From NCBI RefSeq assembly GCF_017654505.1, contig NC_054534.1:21051252-21115251 (forward strand): 64,000 bases of DNA. Reading direction: 5' to 3'. Below the pieces are notes generated by a model. The model was not told the origin of the DNA. It was given only the letters and a program-made list of their open reading frames with translations, and searched no databases. The position numbers and the translations under genes were made by a program. Positions 47,911 to 58,860 of the stretch are shown here, one piece after another. Every line of letters starts with the position of its first letter. The stretch's first letter is position 1. Source of the DNA: Polyodon spathula. Taxonomy: Eukaryota; Chordata; Actinopteri; Acipenseriformes; Polyodontidae.

Positions 47911-48934
47911 AGACCACTGGGTTTCACCCTTAACATATATATAATATGTAGAAAGTCCACATCAAAAAAATGCATAATGTCCATGCCAAAAAACAAAGAG
48001 GAGGGACATGAAAACTAATAAATTATATTGATTAATGTAATTGTCCAAAAGTCACTGAGTAATGAATAGGGTATTATAAATTAATACAATGAATCAGCAT
48101 TCTACAAGCCTTTTACTCTGTATTACTAAAATATAAATGTTGCATGTTAGAAACAAACACAAATCACAATGTGGTCATTCATGGGTTTTCTTTAGTCTTT
48201 GAGCCAAATTCATAAATAAAATGGCTGTGCATGATTTGCTATTATACACTATGTGGGGTGTGTGTATTATTTAGAATTACACTGCAGGGCACAACAGTCT
48301 GCAATGAATCCAGGGAAGAGTGCTGGGATTGAAAAATGTACTGCTGGATTGGATGGAATTCAATAGTTATTTTAGTGCGAGTTACCAATGAGCAGAAGTG
48401 CTATAATTCCTGGCTGAAGCTCAGTCATTTGGAGTTTTTAAAGGTTGGCGAGACACACTGTTTTGTAAAAAAAGAGTGGTTTGCTTTTTTGATTTGCAGA
48501 TGGTTGGCAGGCCTAACTGTAAGGTTTTTTTTTGAGAGAGAGAACACGGGATGAGACGGGGGCGAAGATATCACCCTCAAAATAGCATTTGCTTGAGAAA
48601 GTGAGACGCTGTGGCATTGAAAAATATATATTTTTTGAATAAACAACACTAACAATGAGGTCATAATTGGCTGAATTAATTACAGTCACTATTCAGTAGC
48701 ACTGAAGACTAGTGCCACCAGCTGCATACACCCATAGAGATTTATTACAGTATATCAACTAAACTCCAATGCTGCAAAGGGACATGGTAAGAGGTTAATA
48801 AGTATTACCATGATAGAGAATAGACAGGCAATTTGATGTATGCAGTTAAGCTAAAATATTGTTTAAATACAATTTATATTAAACAGTAGTTGAATAGTCG
48901 TCCAGTAGTCCAGTATAGTCAAGAGTTGATTTAC
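47911..48934. other. Intergenic, no gene seen
   Basis: AT-rich, no recognised feature. Confidence 0.6.
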
Positions 48935-49715
48935 AGATGCTGTCTGAACAGGTGTGTCTTGAGGAGGCACTGGAAGTCACTCACGGACTGAGCAGTCCTC
49001 ATATCTGTGGGTAGGTTGTTCCACCACTGATGGGCAAGGATGGAGATGGAGCGGACTATGTAGGCTGGGGAGCGGGAGGGGGGCGCAGGGGGGGTACAAC
49101 TAGTCTGCCAGAGGTGGAGGAGCGGAGGGGGTGAGAGGGGGTGTAGAGAGAAATGAGAGTCTGGAGGTAGGAGGGAGCAGAAAGGTCAGGACAGCGATAG
49201 GCGAGTATGAGAGTTTTGAATTGGATGCGAGCAGCAACAGGTAGCCAGTGCAGACAGTGGAGCAGTGTAGTATGGGAGAAACGAGAAAGGGAAAAGACAA
49301 GGTGAACAGCAGAGTATTGGATTAGCTGGAGCGGAGGGGTAGCAGAGATGCAGTAGTCAAGGTGGGACAGTACCAGGGCTTGAACTAGGAGCTGCGTGGA
49401 GTAAATGGTGAGGAAGGGACGAATTCTGCATATGTTGCTGAGGAAGAAGCGACCGGAGCATACCAGAGTCGAGATCTGCTGAGAATAGGACAGGGAGAGG
49501 CCAAGGGTGACACCAAGGTTCTTGGTGGATGAGGAGGGAGAGAGGGTGGTGGATTCAAGAGGAATAGAGATAGAGAGATCAGCGGTGGTGGAGGATGAGG
49601 TGAGGGAAGAAAAGGAGGTCTGATTTGGAGAGGTTGAGTTTGAGGTGATGCAAGTGCATCCAGGAGGAACGACTGTGTTATACATTATTCCAGCATTACA
49701 CATATCACTGCCCAA
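48935..49715 (-). mobile_element. L2-type LINE, 3' fragment (minus)
   Basis: The minus-strand coding remnant matches the C-terminal part of an L2/CR1-group reverse transcriptase and ends in the typical short tail after the last domain. The 5' part of the element (endonuclease, RT palm) is missing, as is usual for 5'-truncated LINE insertions. Its GC content is far above that of the surroundings. Confidence 0.88.
48950..49715 (-). pseudogene. L2 reverse transcriptase C-terminal domain
   Basis: The open frame 49715-49056 contains STKNLGVTLGLSLSYSQQIS, then NICRIRPFLTIYSTQLLVQA, LVLSHLDYC, LHCLHWLPVAARIQFKTLIL and APSYLQTLISLYTPSHPLRS. These are the thumb and C-terminal motifs of L2-type elements in fish. 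Some core residues (NALL before the second helix) are deleted. In another frame the end WNNLPTDMRTAQSVSDFQCL then LKTHLFRQ occurs at about 49020-48940. The YADD active site would be upstream and is absent. Confidence 0.88.
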
Positions 49716-51165
49716 GAAAAGGTTGTTGTAATGTAACTAAATGCTTAATGGTCAACACATTCAAGTACATTTTTGTGTTTAATATACATTTATGGAGTGC
49801 CTCAACTGAGTTCTTCAGAAGGTTTCAGATCGAAAAGGCTACAACTGTTTCAATAACATTGAAAAATACACCACCACAGTCTTCTTTCTAGGTCAAATTT
49901 AATGAAGTTAAAATTAGGAACTAGGAACTCCTCTTGTGGTACAGTATAAGTCATTTAAGTTCTTGATGAGAATGTCCTTCCAAGTCATTTTGCCAATCTG
50001 ACTTCATTATTAAAACAAATCCGGTGAAGGCTCCAGCAGCTGTACTGTGATTTGTGCTTGTCTGTGTCATGTCTGTAATATATGCAGCATGACTGAAAAC
50101 AAAGGAGTGGGAGGAGGGGCTAATTTATGTAACACATCAACTTCAGTTTACCCATTCCTTTGAATTAGAGTATAAAGTTACCATAATCATTGCCTTCTTG
50201 TGTAGCAGCCCCAAACCTTTTTTTCCATCTACTAACCCCAACACCCCCTAAAAAAAAGAAAAAAAAAACCTTAACAGCAATTTGACAGAAATAATCTACA
50301 GTTTCCTTTATTAGAAGTGAATTAGATGAACCACAAAGGCCAAAGGCATCTGTGTTTGCTTAAAGATAATTGTGTACGTAGTGGAGGTCTAGTATTTTTG
50401 TTAGGGACTGGTGAAAAGAAGAAGGATTTGGCTGTTGGCAGAACATAAAGCAAAGCTGACAACAAAGCTTTCTTTTCATGCTTACTAAATGAATACATTC
50501 CTAATCTGAAATTCAAATACCTCACAGGGGAGAGCCCATAAGCTGTGCTTCAAACTGGAAATTGCTTGATGGTTTTAGCATAAGGAATGAGATTTACACA
50601 TACAGGCAATTAAATAACTCCCCTATAAAGGGCTGTGATTTAATGTTTCATAGGATCTTGTCATTTTTATTTGCTAAGATTTCTTTCACTGATGTGTTTT
50701 ACTTGTATCACGATATATGTGAAAATGACTTTTAAACACATTTTTAAAAGGATTTTAAATAAAGTACAATAATATATAATAAAATTACTTACAACCCCCA
50801 ACCCCTCGCCCCTTCCAGATGTATTCTGGCTTGTTGATTAACTGCTGAGTTATCTGTACAGAATATGCAAATGTTTTTTGCATAATAAAACCCCTTGGGA
50901 CTGTATGGAAACTGTACAGAGTTCTGTAACTTAGCTTAATCTCAACACTAGGGCAAGCGCTCTGACAGCAATCAGCAACAGCCCACTTTCCTCTTGCAAT
51001 CCTTATTACAAACTTTTGTATTTGTGGATACCTACAAGATTTTCTGCTGCTGTGTTAAGTGTAATTATCCATTCTCAGAGCTCTTTAGCATGCAGGTCAC
51101 ATCAGAGGCACACACAAGCATTCATACTTGAAGGAAGCCAAGTCTATCGTCTCAAACAACGCATA
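49716..51165. other. Intergenic, no gene seen
   Basis: No recognised exon or element. The 50500-50660 stretch is repeat-free and unremarkable. Confidence 0.6.
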
Positions 51166-52807
51166 CAGTGGCTTGTGAAAGTATTGACCCCCCTTGGCAT
51201 TTTTCCTATTTTGTTGCCTTACAACCTGGAATTAAAATGGATTTTTTGGGGGAATTTGTATAATCTGATTTACACAACATGCCTACCACTTTGAAGATGC
51301 AAAATATTTTTTTATTGTGAAACAAACAAGAAATAAGACAAAAAAACAGAAAACTTGAGTGTGCATAAATATTCACCCCCCAAAGTCTTTGTAGAGCCAC
51401 CTTTTGCAGCAATTACAGCTACAAGTCTCTTGGGGTATGTATCTATAAGCTTGGCACATCTAGCCACTGGGATTTTTGCCCATTCTTCAAGGCAAAACTG
51501 CTCCAGCTCCTTCAAGTTGGATGGGTTCTGCTGGTGTACAGCAATCTTTAAGTCATACTACAGATTCTCAATTGGATTGAGGTCTGGGCTTTGACTAGGC
51601 CATTCCAAGACATTTAAATGTTCCCCCTTAAACCACTCGAGTGTTGCTTTAGCAGTATGCTTAGGGTCATTGTCCTGCTGGAAGGTGAACCTCAAATCTC
51701 AAATCTCTGGAAGACTGAAACAGGTTTCCCTCAAGAATTTCCCTGTATTTAGCGCCATCCATCATTCCTTCAATTCTGACCAGTTTCCCAGTCCCTGCCG
51801 ATGAAAAACACCCCCACAGCATGATGCTGCCACCACCATGCTTTACTGTAGAGATGGTGTTCTTGGGGTGATGAGAGGTTTTGGGTTTGCGCCAGACACA
51901 AAGTTTTCCTTGCTGGCCAAAAAGCTAATTTTTAGTCTCATCTGACCAGAGTACCTTCTTCCATATGTTTGGGGAGTCTCCCACATGCCTTTTGGCGAAC
52001 ACCAAATGTGTTTCCTTATTTTTTTCTTTAAACAATGGCTTTTTTCTGGCCACTCTTCCGTAAAGCCCAGCTCTGTGGAGTGTACGGCTTAAAGTGGTCT
52101 TATGGACAGATACTCCAATCTCCGCTGTGGAGCTTTGCAGCTCCTTCAGGGTTATCTTTGGTCTCTTTGTTGCTCTCTGATTAATGCCCTCCTTGCCTGG
52201 TCCGTGAGTTTTGGTGGGCGGCCCTCTCTTGCCAGGTTTGTTGCAGTGCCATATTCTTTCCATTTTTTAATAATGGCTTTAATGGTGCTCTGTGGGATGT
52301 TCAAAGTTTCAGATATTTTTTTATAACCCAACCCTGATCTGTACTTCTCCATAACTTTGTCCCTGACCTGTTTGGAGAGCTCCTTGGTCTTCATGGTGCC
52401 GCTTGCTTGGTGGTGCCCCTTGCTTAGTGGTGTTGCAGACTCTGGGGACTTTCAGAACAGGTGTATATATACTGAGATCATGTGACAGATCATGTGACAC
52501 TTAGAGTGCACACAGGTGGACTTTATTTAACTAATTATGTGACTTCTGAAGGTATTGGTTGCACCAGATCTTATTTAGAGGCTTAATAGCAAAGGAGATG
52601 AATACATATGCATGCACCACTTTTCCGTTATTTATTTTTTAGAATTTTTTGAAACAAGTTATTTTTTTCATTTCACTTCACCAATTTGGACTATTTTGTG
52701 TATGTCCATTACATGAAATCCAAATAAAAATCCATTTTAATTCCAGGTTGTAAGGCAACAAAATAGGAAAAATGCCAAGGGGGGGTCAATACTTTCGGAA
52801 GCCACTG
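51166..52807 (-). mobile_element. Tc1/mariner element E with TA target duplication
   Basis: TA at 51164-51165 and 52808-52809 flank ends CAGTGGCTTGTGAAAGTATT and the complement of CAGTGGCTTCCGAAAGTATT, each followed by GACCCCCC. Length is 1,642 bp. The long inner repeat TTGCCTTACAACCTGGAATT (51211) is inverted near 52738. It is the best-preserved Tc1 copy in the window, apparently nearly full length, with a minus-strand transposase. Confidence 0.94.
51330..52394 (-). pseudogene. Tc1-like transposase, several frameshifts (element E)
   Basis: The start MKTKELSKQVRDKVMEKYRS is at 52394, with SETLNIPQSTIKAIIKKWKE as the first HTH and TNLAREGRPPKLTDQARRAL leading to a shift near 52160. The next frame has ATKRPKITLKELQSSTAEIG, GLYGRVARKKPLFKEK and WSDETKN (first Asp), then a stop at 51925. 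The middle is scrambled by small indels. The C-terminus is again readable at about 51515-51330: LKELEQFCLEEWAKIPVARC then AKLIDTYPKRLVAVIAAKGG. Relatively few changes, so a younger copy than A, B or D. Confidence 0.9.
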
Positions 52808-52809
52808 TA

Positions 52810-54362
52810 CGTAGACACAAAATATTTGCACATCTGGGGAAAATACACACATTAATAATGTTAATAAATCTAATGTGAAACAGTTACGGTTTTATTGATG
52901 GTATACTAGCAGACTAACAAAAAAAGTCTTATATTATCATTGCACTGTGTCTGGAATAGTCTGGAATAGTCAACTAATTATGACCTAAGCTGAAACAACA
53001 GGGAATCGAATCATACTGGAAACATAGTTGTGAAATTTACAAAATCAAGTTCATGACTGCTGATTATTGTGTTACCTAAAAGTCCATAAAGTACCATTAC
53101 TTAAACAAGTGTTTAGTTTATCAGTATAAAATAATAGCATACCATGCTGACTGTAGGACCATCAGGTGACGGTTATGATAAGTGACAGAAAGATGGGACA
53201 GAAAATGTTCAATTCTAGCCTCTCATGTGATCAAAGGACTCGCACCAGCTTTTCACAACAAAAGGTTTATATTATTTTACAAAAACAATTAGGAAGTAAA
53301 GAATATCGTGAAACAAATTATTGTTTACTGCTAAGAAAAGGAAACAACTAATTTTCTTTTCAAAAAGCGAATACAATCTGACTACATCTGTATCCTTGGA
53401 GATGAATTGAAAATATATGTGTTCAAGCAGCTGTACAGTGTGCATGCCTGATGGATTAAACAGAGCATAATTGACATTTAAATGCACTGGAACTGTGTTG
53501 TTCTGGAATAATAAACACCACCAGCAGCACATTATAAATATTTAAAGATTAAGTGCCTCATCAGCTGCTACCAAGGCACTGCACTGCATGTATTAAAATT
53601 CCACTCTAAATAATTCCTTCCACAGTATGTTTTAGTTTATTAAAACAGGACACAGAGCTTGCTGTTACCCGACTAATGCAGAAATGTAAAGTTCATTCAT
53701 CTGTGGAAGGTATAGCAACCATAAAGTAACATAGCACAATTATTTAGCAGTACTGATCTCAATGGAAGCCAGTGTACTAGTATTTGCCATCCTTTTTGGC
53801 AATCAAGAGCTCTACAGCTACTATTAAAAAAAACAGGCCCTTCTGTCATGCAAATATTGCTTAAGTAGTGCAATGTCTATCCATTTGTGATTAAAACTTT
53901 TATAACTATTATTTGAAAATAATCCAGAGTACAATTATCGATTATTTTAATAACATCATTCTTAGGGGGGAAAAAAGTCACAAAAATGTTCCTGATTCAA
54001 TTTTTTTTTTTTGTCTAATTAAAAACAGAGATAAAAATTCATAACTTTTTTCAACAACAATTTCAAACCTACGAAGCATACAGTATACGTTATATTGAAG
54101 TCACTACTAAAGCAGCATAAATATATAAACAATACCACTTTACAGAAACCATTTTTAAATAAAGAAGAAAAGCACACACATTCTTACAGAGCACTCTTTT
54201 GCTCTCAACTGCCTGAAATCTTCTCTGAAGCTCTTTTGAATCCCTAACTCTCCAGGGTTGATAATGCTGCATAAAAAAAATGTAAAAAAATCAAATAAAT
54301 AAATAAATAAATAAATAATATATGACTGGAAGTTTATTAATTTATTAACTATTAAGCAATAC
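52810..54362. other. Intergenic, no gene seen
   Basis: AT-rich, with an (AAAT)n run at about 54291-54317. No coding region is recognised. Confidence 0.6.
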
Positions 54363-54506
54363 AAGAAAGAATGGCAACCTGAAACAACAGATTCTAAAAA
54401 TAATTGTAATTAATAATTACTGACAATTATATTTATAATATTATGTCAGTAATTAATAATTACAATTATTTTTATTTTTTTTTGTTTCGGATTGCCATTC
54501 TTTCTT
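54363..54506. mobile_element. Hairpin (foldback) miniature element
   Basis: Arms 54363-54424 and 54445-54506 are near-complete inverted copies, from outer AAGAAAGAATGGCAA to inner AATTAATAATTACTGAC, around a 20-base centre. Total length is 144 bp. No target duplication is obvious, so the superfamily is unknown; origin by inverted duplication is the alternative. Confidence 0.8.
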
Positions 54507-54927
54507 ATATTACGTTTCATATAATAATATTAAATGAAATGTAATACAATAAATAGTACTTTTAAATATTTCAGTTTATTATTTTAAAATAATGTCATTT
54601 TTAACCTGCCTCGCTATCCAAACTAAAATAAGAAACCGATTCAACAATAACAGATACATACAAGTGAAAGTCCCGGTAAAACAATGCAATAACTTTGGGG
54701 AGCTGAATTATAATAAGGCCGGCAAACACAGTGTGTGCGACTTTGGCTCTTAAGGGAGTGTGCGTCACGAACGCAGCCATTTTGAAATCTTTGTAAGATT
54801 ATCAGTTATCATGAATCAAAATATATAACTATATATTCATATACAATTATATCAACTACGGGGGTCAAGAAGACCCTACTTCCTTGTAGTGACCCCTGGG
54901 CAACATCTCTGATGGCAAAAAGCTCTT

Positions 54928-55026
54928 CAAATCGAACTTACCATGCAATGCTTAAGCAAAGCAATGTTGGGCTTGGTTAGTACTTGGATGGGAGACCACC
55001 TGGGAATACTGAGTGCTGTAGGCTGC
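54928..55026 (+). pseudogene. 5S rRNA-like pseudogene or 5S-derived SINE head
   Basis: The 3' two thirds match 5S rRNA closely: GGGCTTGGTTAGTACTTGGA, TGGGAGACCACCTGGGAATA and GTGCTGTAGGCT, covering the internal promoter box C and the 3' stem. The 5' part (AAATCGAACTTACCATGCAA) is only a faint match and the first third of the gene is missing. It lies beside an (AT)n tract, with no 5S repeat unit around it, so it is a dispersed copy: a retropseudogene or the head of a 5S-type SINE. Confidence 0.8.
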
Positions 55027-55039
55027 ATGTTAAACTCAT

Positions 55040-55043
<4 letters not shown>

Positions 55044-55102
<59 letters not shown>
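55044..55102. repeat. (AT)n microsatellite
   Basis: About 29 AT units just after the 5S-like copy; it may have grown from an A/T-rich tail of that insertion. Confidence 0.96.
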
Positions 55103-55107
<5 letters not shown>

Positions 55108-55190
55108 CAAGTGTGTATCAAAATATTTACATATGTTTTAGTTGATTTTATTTTACTAAGGTCTAAAATCATAACAGAATGAAATGTGCC

Positions 55191-55874
55191 TGTAGCAGGG
55201 GGAGATCTGTGCTGACTCTGCTGGCATGTTCACGGTGCTACAGGAAGAGGGCGGCAGTCATCCAACAACCGCCTGTGAGTCATGGCGGTGACACGGGAAG
55301 GTGGGAAAGTCGGTGTGTGGACTTTCCCCCTCTCTGAATGGCTGAGAGGCGGGTCTTGGGGAGATTGTTAGCCCTATAAGTTAACGCTCTGTTGTTTCCT
55401 CAGGTCTGCCCTTTTAAACGCACCGAGAGTGCAGAAGCGCTGGTCCAGGACCGAGAACCAGTCGGGAGAGAACGAAACAGAGTGTTTCCGAGTGAGACAG
55501 TGAGGGTGGGGAACCCTTGGGCAGACCCCGGAATATTGTAGCCGAGCAGGGTAGTTAGCCGGCAGCGTAGGTCGGTGATCCGGGTCTCACGGGCAGCTGC
55601 AAAGTGCAGCACCTTTTCTTTGTATTTTTGCCTTCTATTCTTGAATTATTGTTTCAAGCACCTGCGAGTGCGCTTGCACCCTGAACTGTTTACCATCATT
55701 TGGTATTCCCGTGGTTCTGTTTACCATAGTTGGTAAGCAGACCACGGACCAACAGCGCCCTCTGTGGGCTAAAGAAACAAAACACCCTTGAAAATAAAAC
55801 TGGGCACCTGTGTGGTGTTTTCATGTTCACCTCTCTGTCTCCTGAGTCAGTGAATTACCCACCACCCTTCCACA
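55191..55874 (+). mobile_element. Solo LTR with perfect 5-bp target duplication
   Basis: GTGCC at 55186-55190 and 55875-55879 flank a 684-bp unit that starts TGTAGCAGGGGGAGATCTGT and ends CCCTTCCACA (TGT...ACA termini). It is much richer in GC than its surroundings. TATAAG (about 55375) may serve as the TATA box, and AAAATAAAACTGG (about 55792) holds the poly(A) signal. No internal region follows, so two LTRs have recombined to leave one. Five-base duplications and TG...CA ends fit Ty3/gypsy or ERV-type elements; the sequence style suggests gypsy. The exact duplication implies a fairly recent insertion. Confidence 0.92.
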
Positions 55875-56029
55875 GTGCCATATTAAAAAATACCATAATT
55901 TCTTGAAATATAAAACCAACCCCACGAAATAAGATTTTTTTTATTTTTATGTTACCATTAGTCTTTATTGCAAACTGCACAAAAACACCCATAAAAACGC
56001 AGTTGATTTTATTATATAATAAGCGATTT

Positions 56030-56765
56030 TTTTAAGACGAGCGTACAGCTGCATTTAGACTTAGCCACTGTGTCATATTCTGCGGCACCGGGGGGTACGC
56101 TCTTTATTTTGGACTAGCCACAAAAGGAACAATATAGTACACACGCAAATTTTTTTTTAAATTACACAGTACCCTTTGACCTTTTAATCCCCTTTGTCCA
56201 GAAGAAATCCCAATCAAAACATTAAAAAAAAACTCAATTTAAATATTTGGGGCGCTTTCTAACACCATAACCACGTACAAACAACACAAACATTATATGA
56301 TTGCTAGGTCTAGGTGTCATGTAAACATACTTTTTTGAATTATTAACCAACCTTTTGTGACCTTGGAGATAGAGGGATAAGAATATGTGATGCGCTTTCA
56401 GATTTAGTCAGCCCACTCAGCGCCATTAGCCTCTGTGTCACGTCCGCGGTACTGGGGGATAAGCTCTTTAGTTTGGACTGGCCACAAAAGGAACAATATA
56501 GCACACACTCAAAACTTTTTTTTAAATATACACAGTAGCCTTTGACTTCTTTATCCCCTTTGTCTGAAAGAAATCCCCCAATCAGAACATTAAAAATAAC
56601 TCAATTTAAAACTTTGGGGACGGTTTTTTGAAACTGTAACCTTCTTCAAAAAAAAACCCCCAAAAAAACATGGTTTGATAGGGCTATGTCTCAAAAACAT
56701 AAACATCTTTGAACTATTAACCTGTGACTGTGCCTTGGAGATAGAGGGGGTTGGATTAAATGACG
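56030..56765 (+). repeat. Two tandem copies of a ~370-bp repeat
   Basis: Shared anchors recur at a spacing of 364-372 bases: CCACAAAAGGAACAATATAG (near 56119 and 56482), CCTTTGTC (56207/56566), ACTCAATTTAAA (56232/56599) and CCTTGGAGATAGAGGG (56361/56733). Copies differ at roughly a fifth of positions, so the duplication is old. The unit directly precedes an unrecognised reading frame and may be its promoter-proximal or terminal-repeat region. Confidence 0.85.
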
Positions 56766-56824
56766 CGCATTGGATGTTTTCACTGGGCCTGGCGGTTTTT
56801 ATTCAGCCTTTGCTAGCTGGGACA

Positions 56825-57411
56825 ATGGCAACAAGTGCCAGTTCAAGTGGAGAGAGTGTAAGCGAGAGGGCAGACAGTGATAAGGGGAAGCAGCAGTTTG
56901 CGTTTTGTGCAGAATTAGGGATTGATCTTCAAGGCACAAATACTGATGAAGCAGGGCTTAAATAGGACTTGTTATTGTTAACAAATGGGGTGATTATCGA
57001 CATCTATACAGTTGCTAAAAGATACCAGTGTGTTTCAGATGCAGTGTTTAAAATTTTAAATACTAACTTCAATCTTGGTATCAGAAAAGTGGAGGATGAA
57101 ATTAATCTCAAAAGCACAGTTTGAACGTATATAAAGAGAATGTTTGCACAGTTCAAAAACTGCAGTAAGAATTTGCGGGATGATTTTAAAAGGCAAGTTC
57201 TTAACTTGCAAACAGGCAGGTGATTGACAGTGAAGAGGCAGGTAGTTCCAATCAAACATCACAGGTCAATATAACTTGTGCTAGTATTGATGATTATACA
57301 ATTCAGGGTGAATCTAATTACCTAAATATTATAGATAATGTAAATGCATTGATTTGTGCAATGGAAAGCAAGCTAAAAATGGTGCAAACAGTGATTTTTC
57401 AATGCAAATAA
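56825..57411 (+). pseudogene. Unrecognised decayed reading frame
   Basis: From ATG at 56825 (MATSASSSGESVSERADS) one frame runs 132 codons to 57221 with only two internal stops (TAG 56963, TGA 57122). The text between them looks protein-like (LLLLTNGVIIDIYTVAKRYQ, SDAVFKILNTNFNLGIRKVE, TYIKRMFAQFKNCSKNLRDD). After a one-base shift it continues VIDSEEAGSSNQTSQVNITC to a TAA at 57409. Taken together this is about 195 residues: a Ser/acidic-rich start, a probably helical middle and a polar C-terminus. I recognise no domain. It may be an accessory or regulatory protein of a DNA transposon, or a virus-derived or host-derived relic. Function unknown. Confidence 0.5.
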
Positions 57412-57490
57412 TTAAACCACAGAATGGGTATTTTAAATCCTGATTGGTGAAAACAGGTCACATGGGGTATTGATATTACAGCATATCACC

Positions 57491-57689
57491 ATGGGTCGGC
57501 ACTTTTTTTCAAAAGCGGGCAAATCACTGGCAGATATCCATGCACTAGAATTTAAAAACAAAAACAGCAGACATATTGGAATTTATCACAATAAACATGA
57601 CCGACGAGATTTATGTAAATGTTGAACTTTTGGGAAACCGAAGTGTACATGAGATTGTGAATGAATCTGAATTGGACACCAATGATTAA
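57491..57689 (+). pseudogene. Two short overlapping unrecognised frames
   Basis: Frame 57491-57625 starts MGRHFFSKAGKSLADIHALE and ends KHDRRDLCKC-stop (44 residues, basic, His/Cys at the end). Frame 57597-57689 in another phase reads MTDEIYVNVELLGNRSVHEI then VNESELDTND-stop (30 residues). The first could run on into the second by a shift near 57600, so they may be one decayed protein continuing the element of 56825-57411. No family is recognised. Confidence 0.35.
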
Positions 57690-58321
57690 TTAAAGTAGTG
57701 AAAAAAAAGCAAAAGTAAGTATTCAAGTAAATTCAAAACTTGCCATTCTGATTGCTCTGTTCCTTCTCTCTGAACTATGGTGTTTCCCTATCCCATTTTG
57801 AAAATAAATAGTTTAAAAAAATATCTCTTAAAATTTCAGCTTTTCACAAAAGATTTGGGTCTTAAAAGAGACTTTGGGGTTAAAAGATTTTTTATTGCCG
57901 TTGCTCTCGTTGTCAGTTCTTCGGTCTGCCTGCCTGCTGCCACTGGACCCACCCCCTGCGCAGCTATGTGATCTGATGCTGAACATTTGTAAATTCATCT
58001 CGACAGTTCCTGCCATACCTTTTAAATGTGTCCAGGTATGGTGGTATCATGTCTTCTGCTGTGCCCTACATTGTTTTAAATTGTTTCTTAACACTGGTCC
58101 AGTAGTTCTGCACGTTACCACGCTGTAAATTGCAAAGTCAGTTTGATAAGTAACCGGGTATTCGATGAAAATAATATTTTTCTTGCCACTGTGAAGCTGT
58201 AGCACAAATCTGTTATGGATACCTCTTGTTACTACCCCGGATAACAAAGGATGATTAAAAAAAAAAAAAAAAACGCACTCTCACCTGATACTATTGCAGG
58301 TCTTGTGAGGAAGGGTCTGCG

Positions 58322-58379
58322 TGATTTAAAGGCAGTCTTATTTGTGCTGCATGATTTAAAGGCAGACTCATTTGTGCTG
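58322..58379 (+). repeat. 28-bp tandem duplication
   Basis: TGATTTAAAGGCAG followed by TCTTATTTGTGCTG (58322-58349) recurs at 58352-58379 with two changes. Confidence 0.9.
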
Positions 58380-58714
58380 TGTCATGGTGAAAATGGGCAG
58401 TAATATTTTACTTTAAAATGTAATGAATAAACCAAGAATTACAAGAAGTGTAACGAATCAAAACTGCACTTTCAATGGCAATGTTCAGTTCAACATCTGA
58501 AATTATTTTTTAATTAATGCATTCTTGTTTTGTTTTTTTTTATGTTTTAAGGGACTACTTTTTCTAAAGTCAGACAGAGGTGGAAGGATATTTAATAAAA
58601 ATGACTTTTTTGCTAATTAAAACATGTTTTTATATATATATTTTTTGTAATGTTGGTTGATCCATTTTCTAAGCGCAATAAGACATTTCAGGGTGTGGGA
58701 TATGCTCTAATATC

Positions 58715-58860
58715 CACATGCCTCGGGTGCGTTATAAGTCACGAGGCGAAGGAGGGTGGGTCTCAAGGTTCCCTTGGACTACAGATCCCAGAGTAAGAGC
58801 AGCTTCAATTGTTGCCTGACGTGAACCACTGGAATCAAAAGTGGCTGAGATGCGGAAGCA
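58715..58860. promoter_or_regulatory. GC-richer patch with ZNF143-like site
   Basis: ACTACAGATCCCA at 58778-58790 resembles the ZNF143/THAP11 site ACTACAATTCCCA, with mismatches at the centre. It sits in a stretch with CpGs (CACGAGGCGAAGG) that stands out from its AT-rich surroundings. Related text also occurs in some DNA transposon ends, so this may be a repeat rather than a promoter. Confidence 0.2.

Noticed and set aside
52102..52326. Plus-strand frame over element E
   Set aside because: Antisense shadow of the minus-strand transposase.
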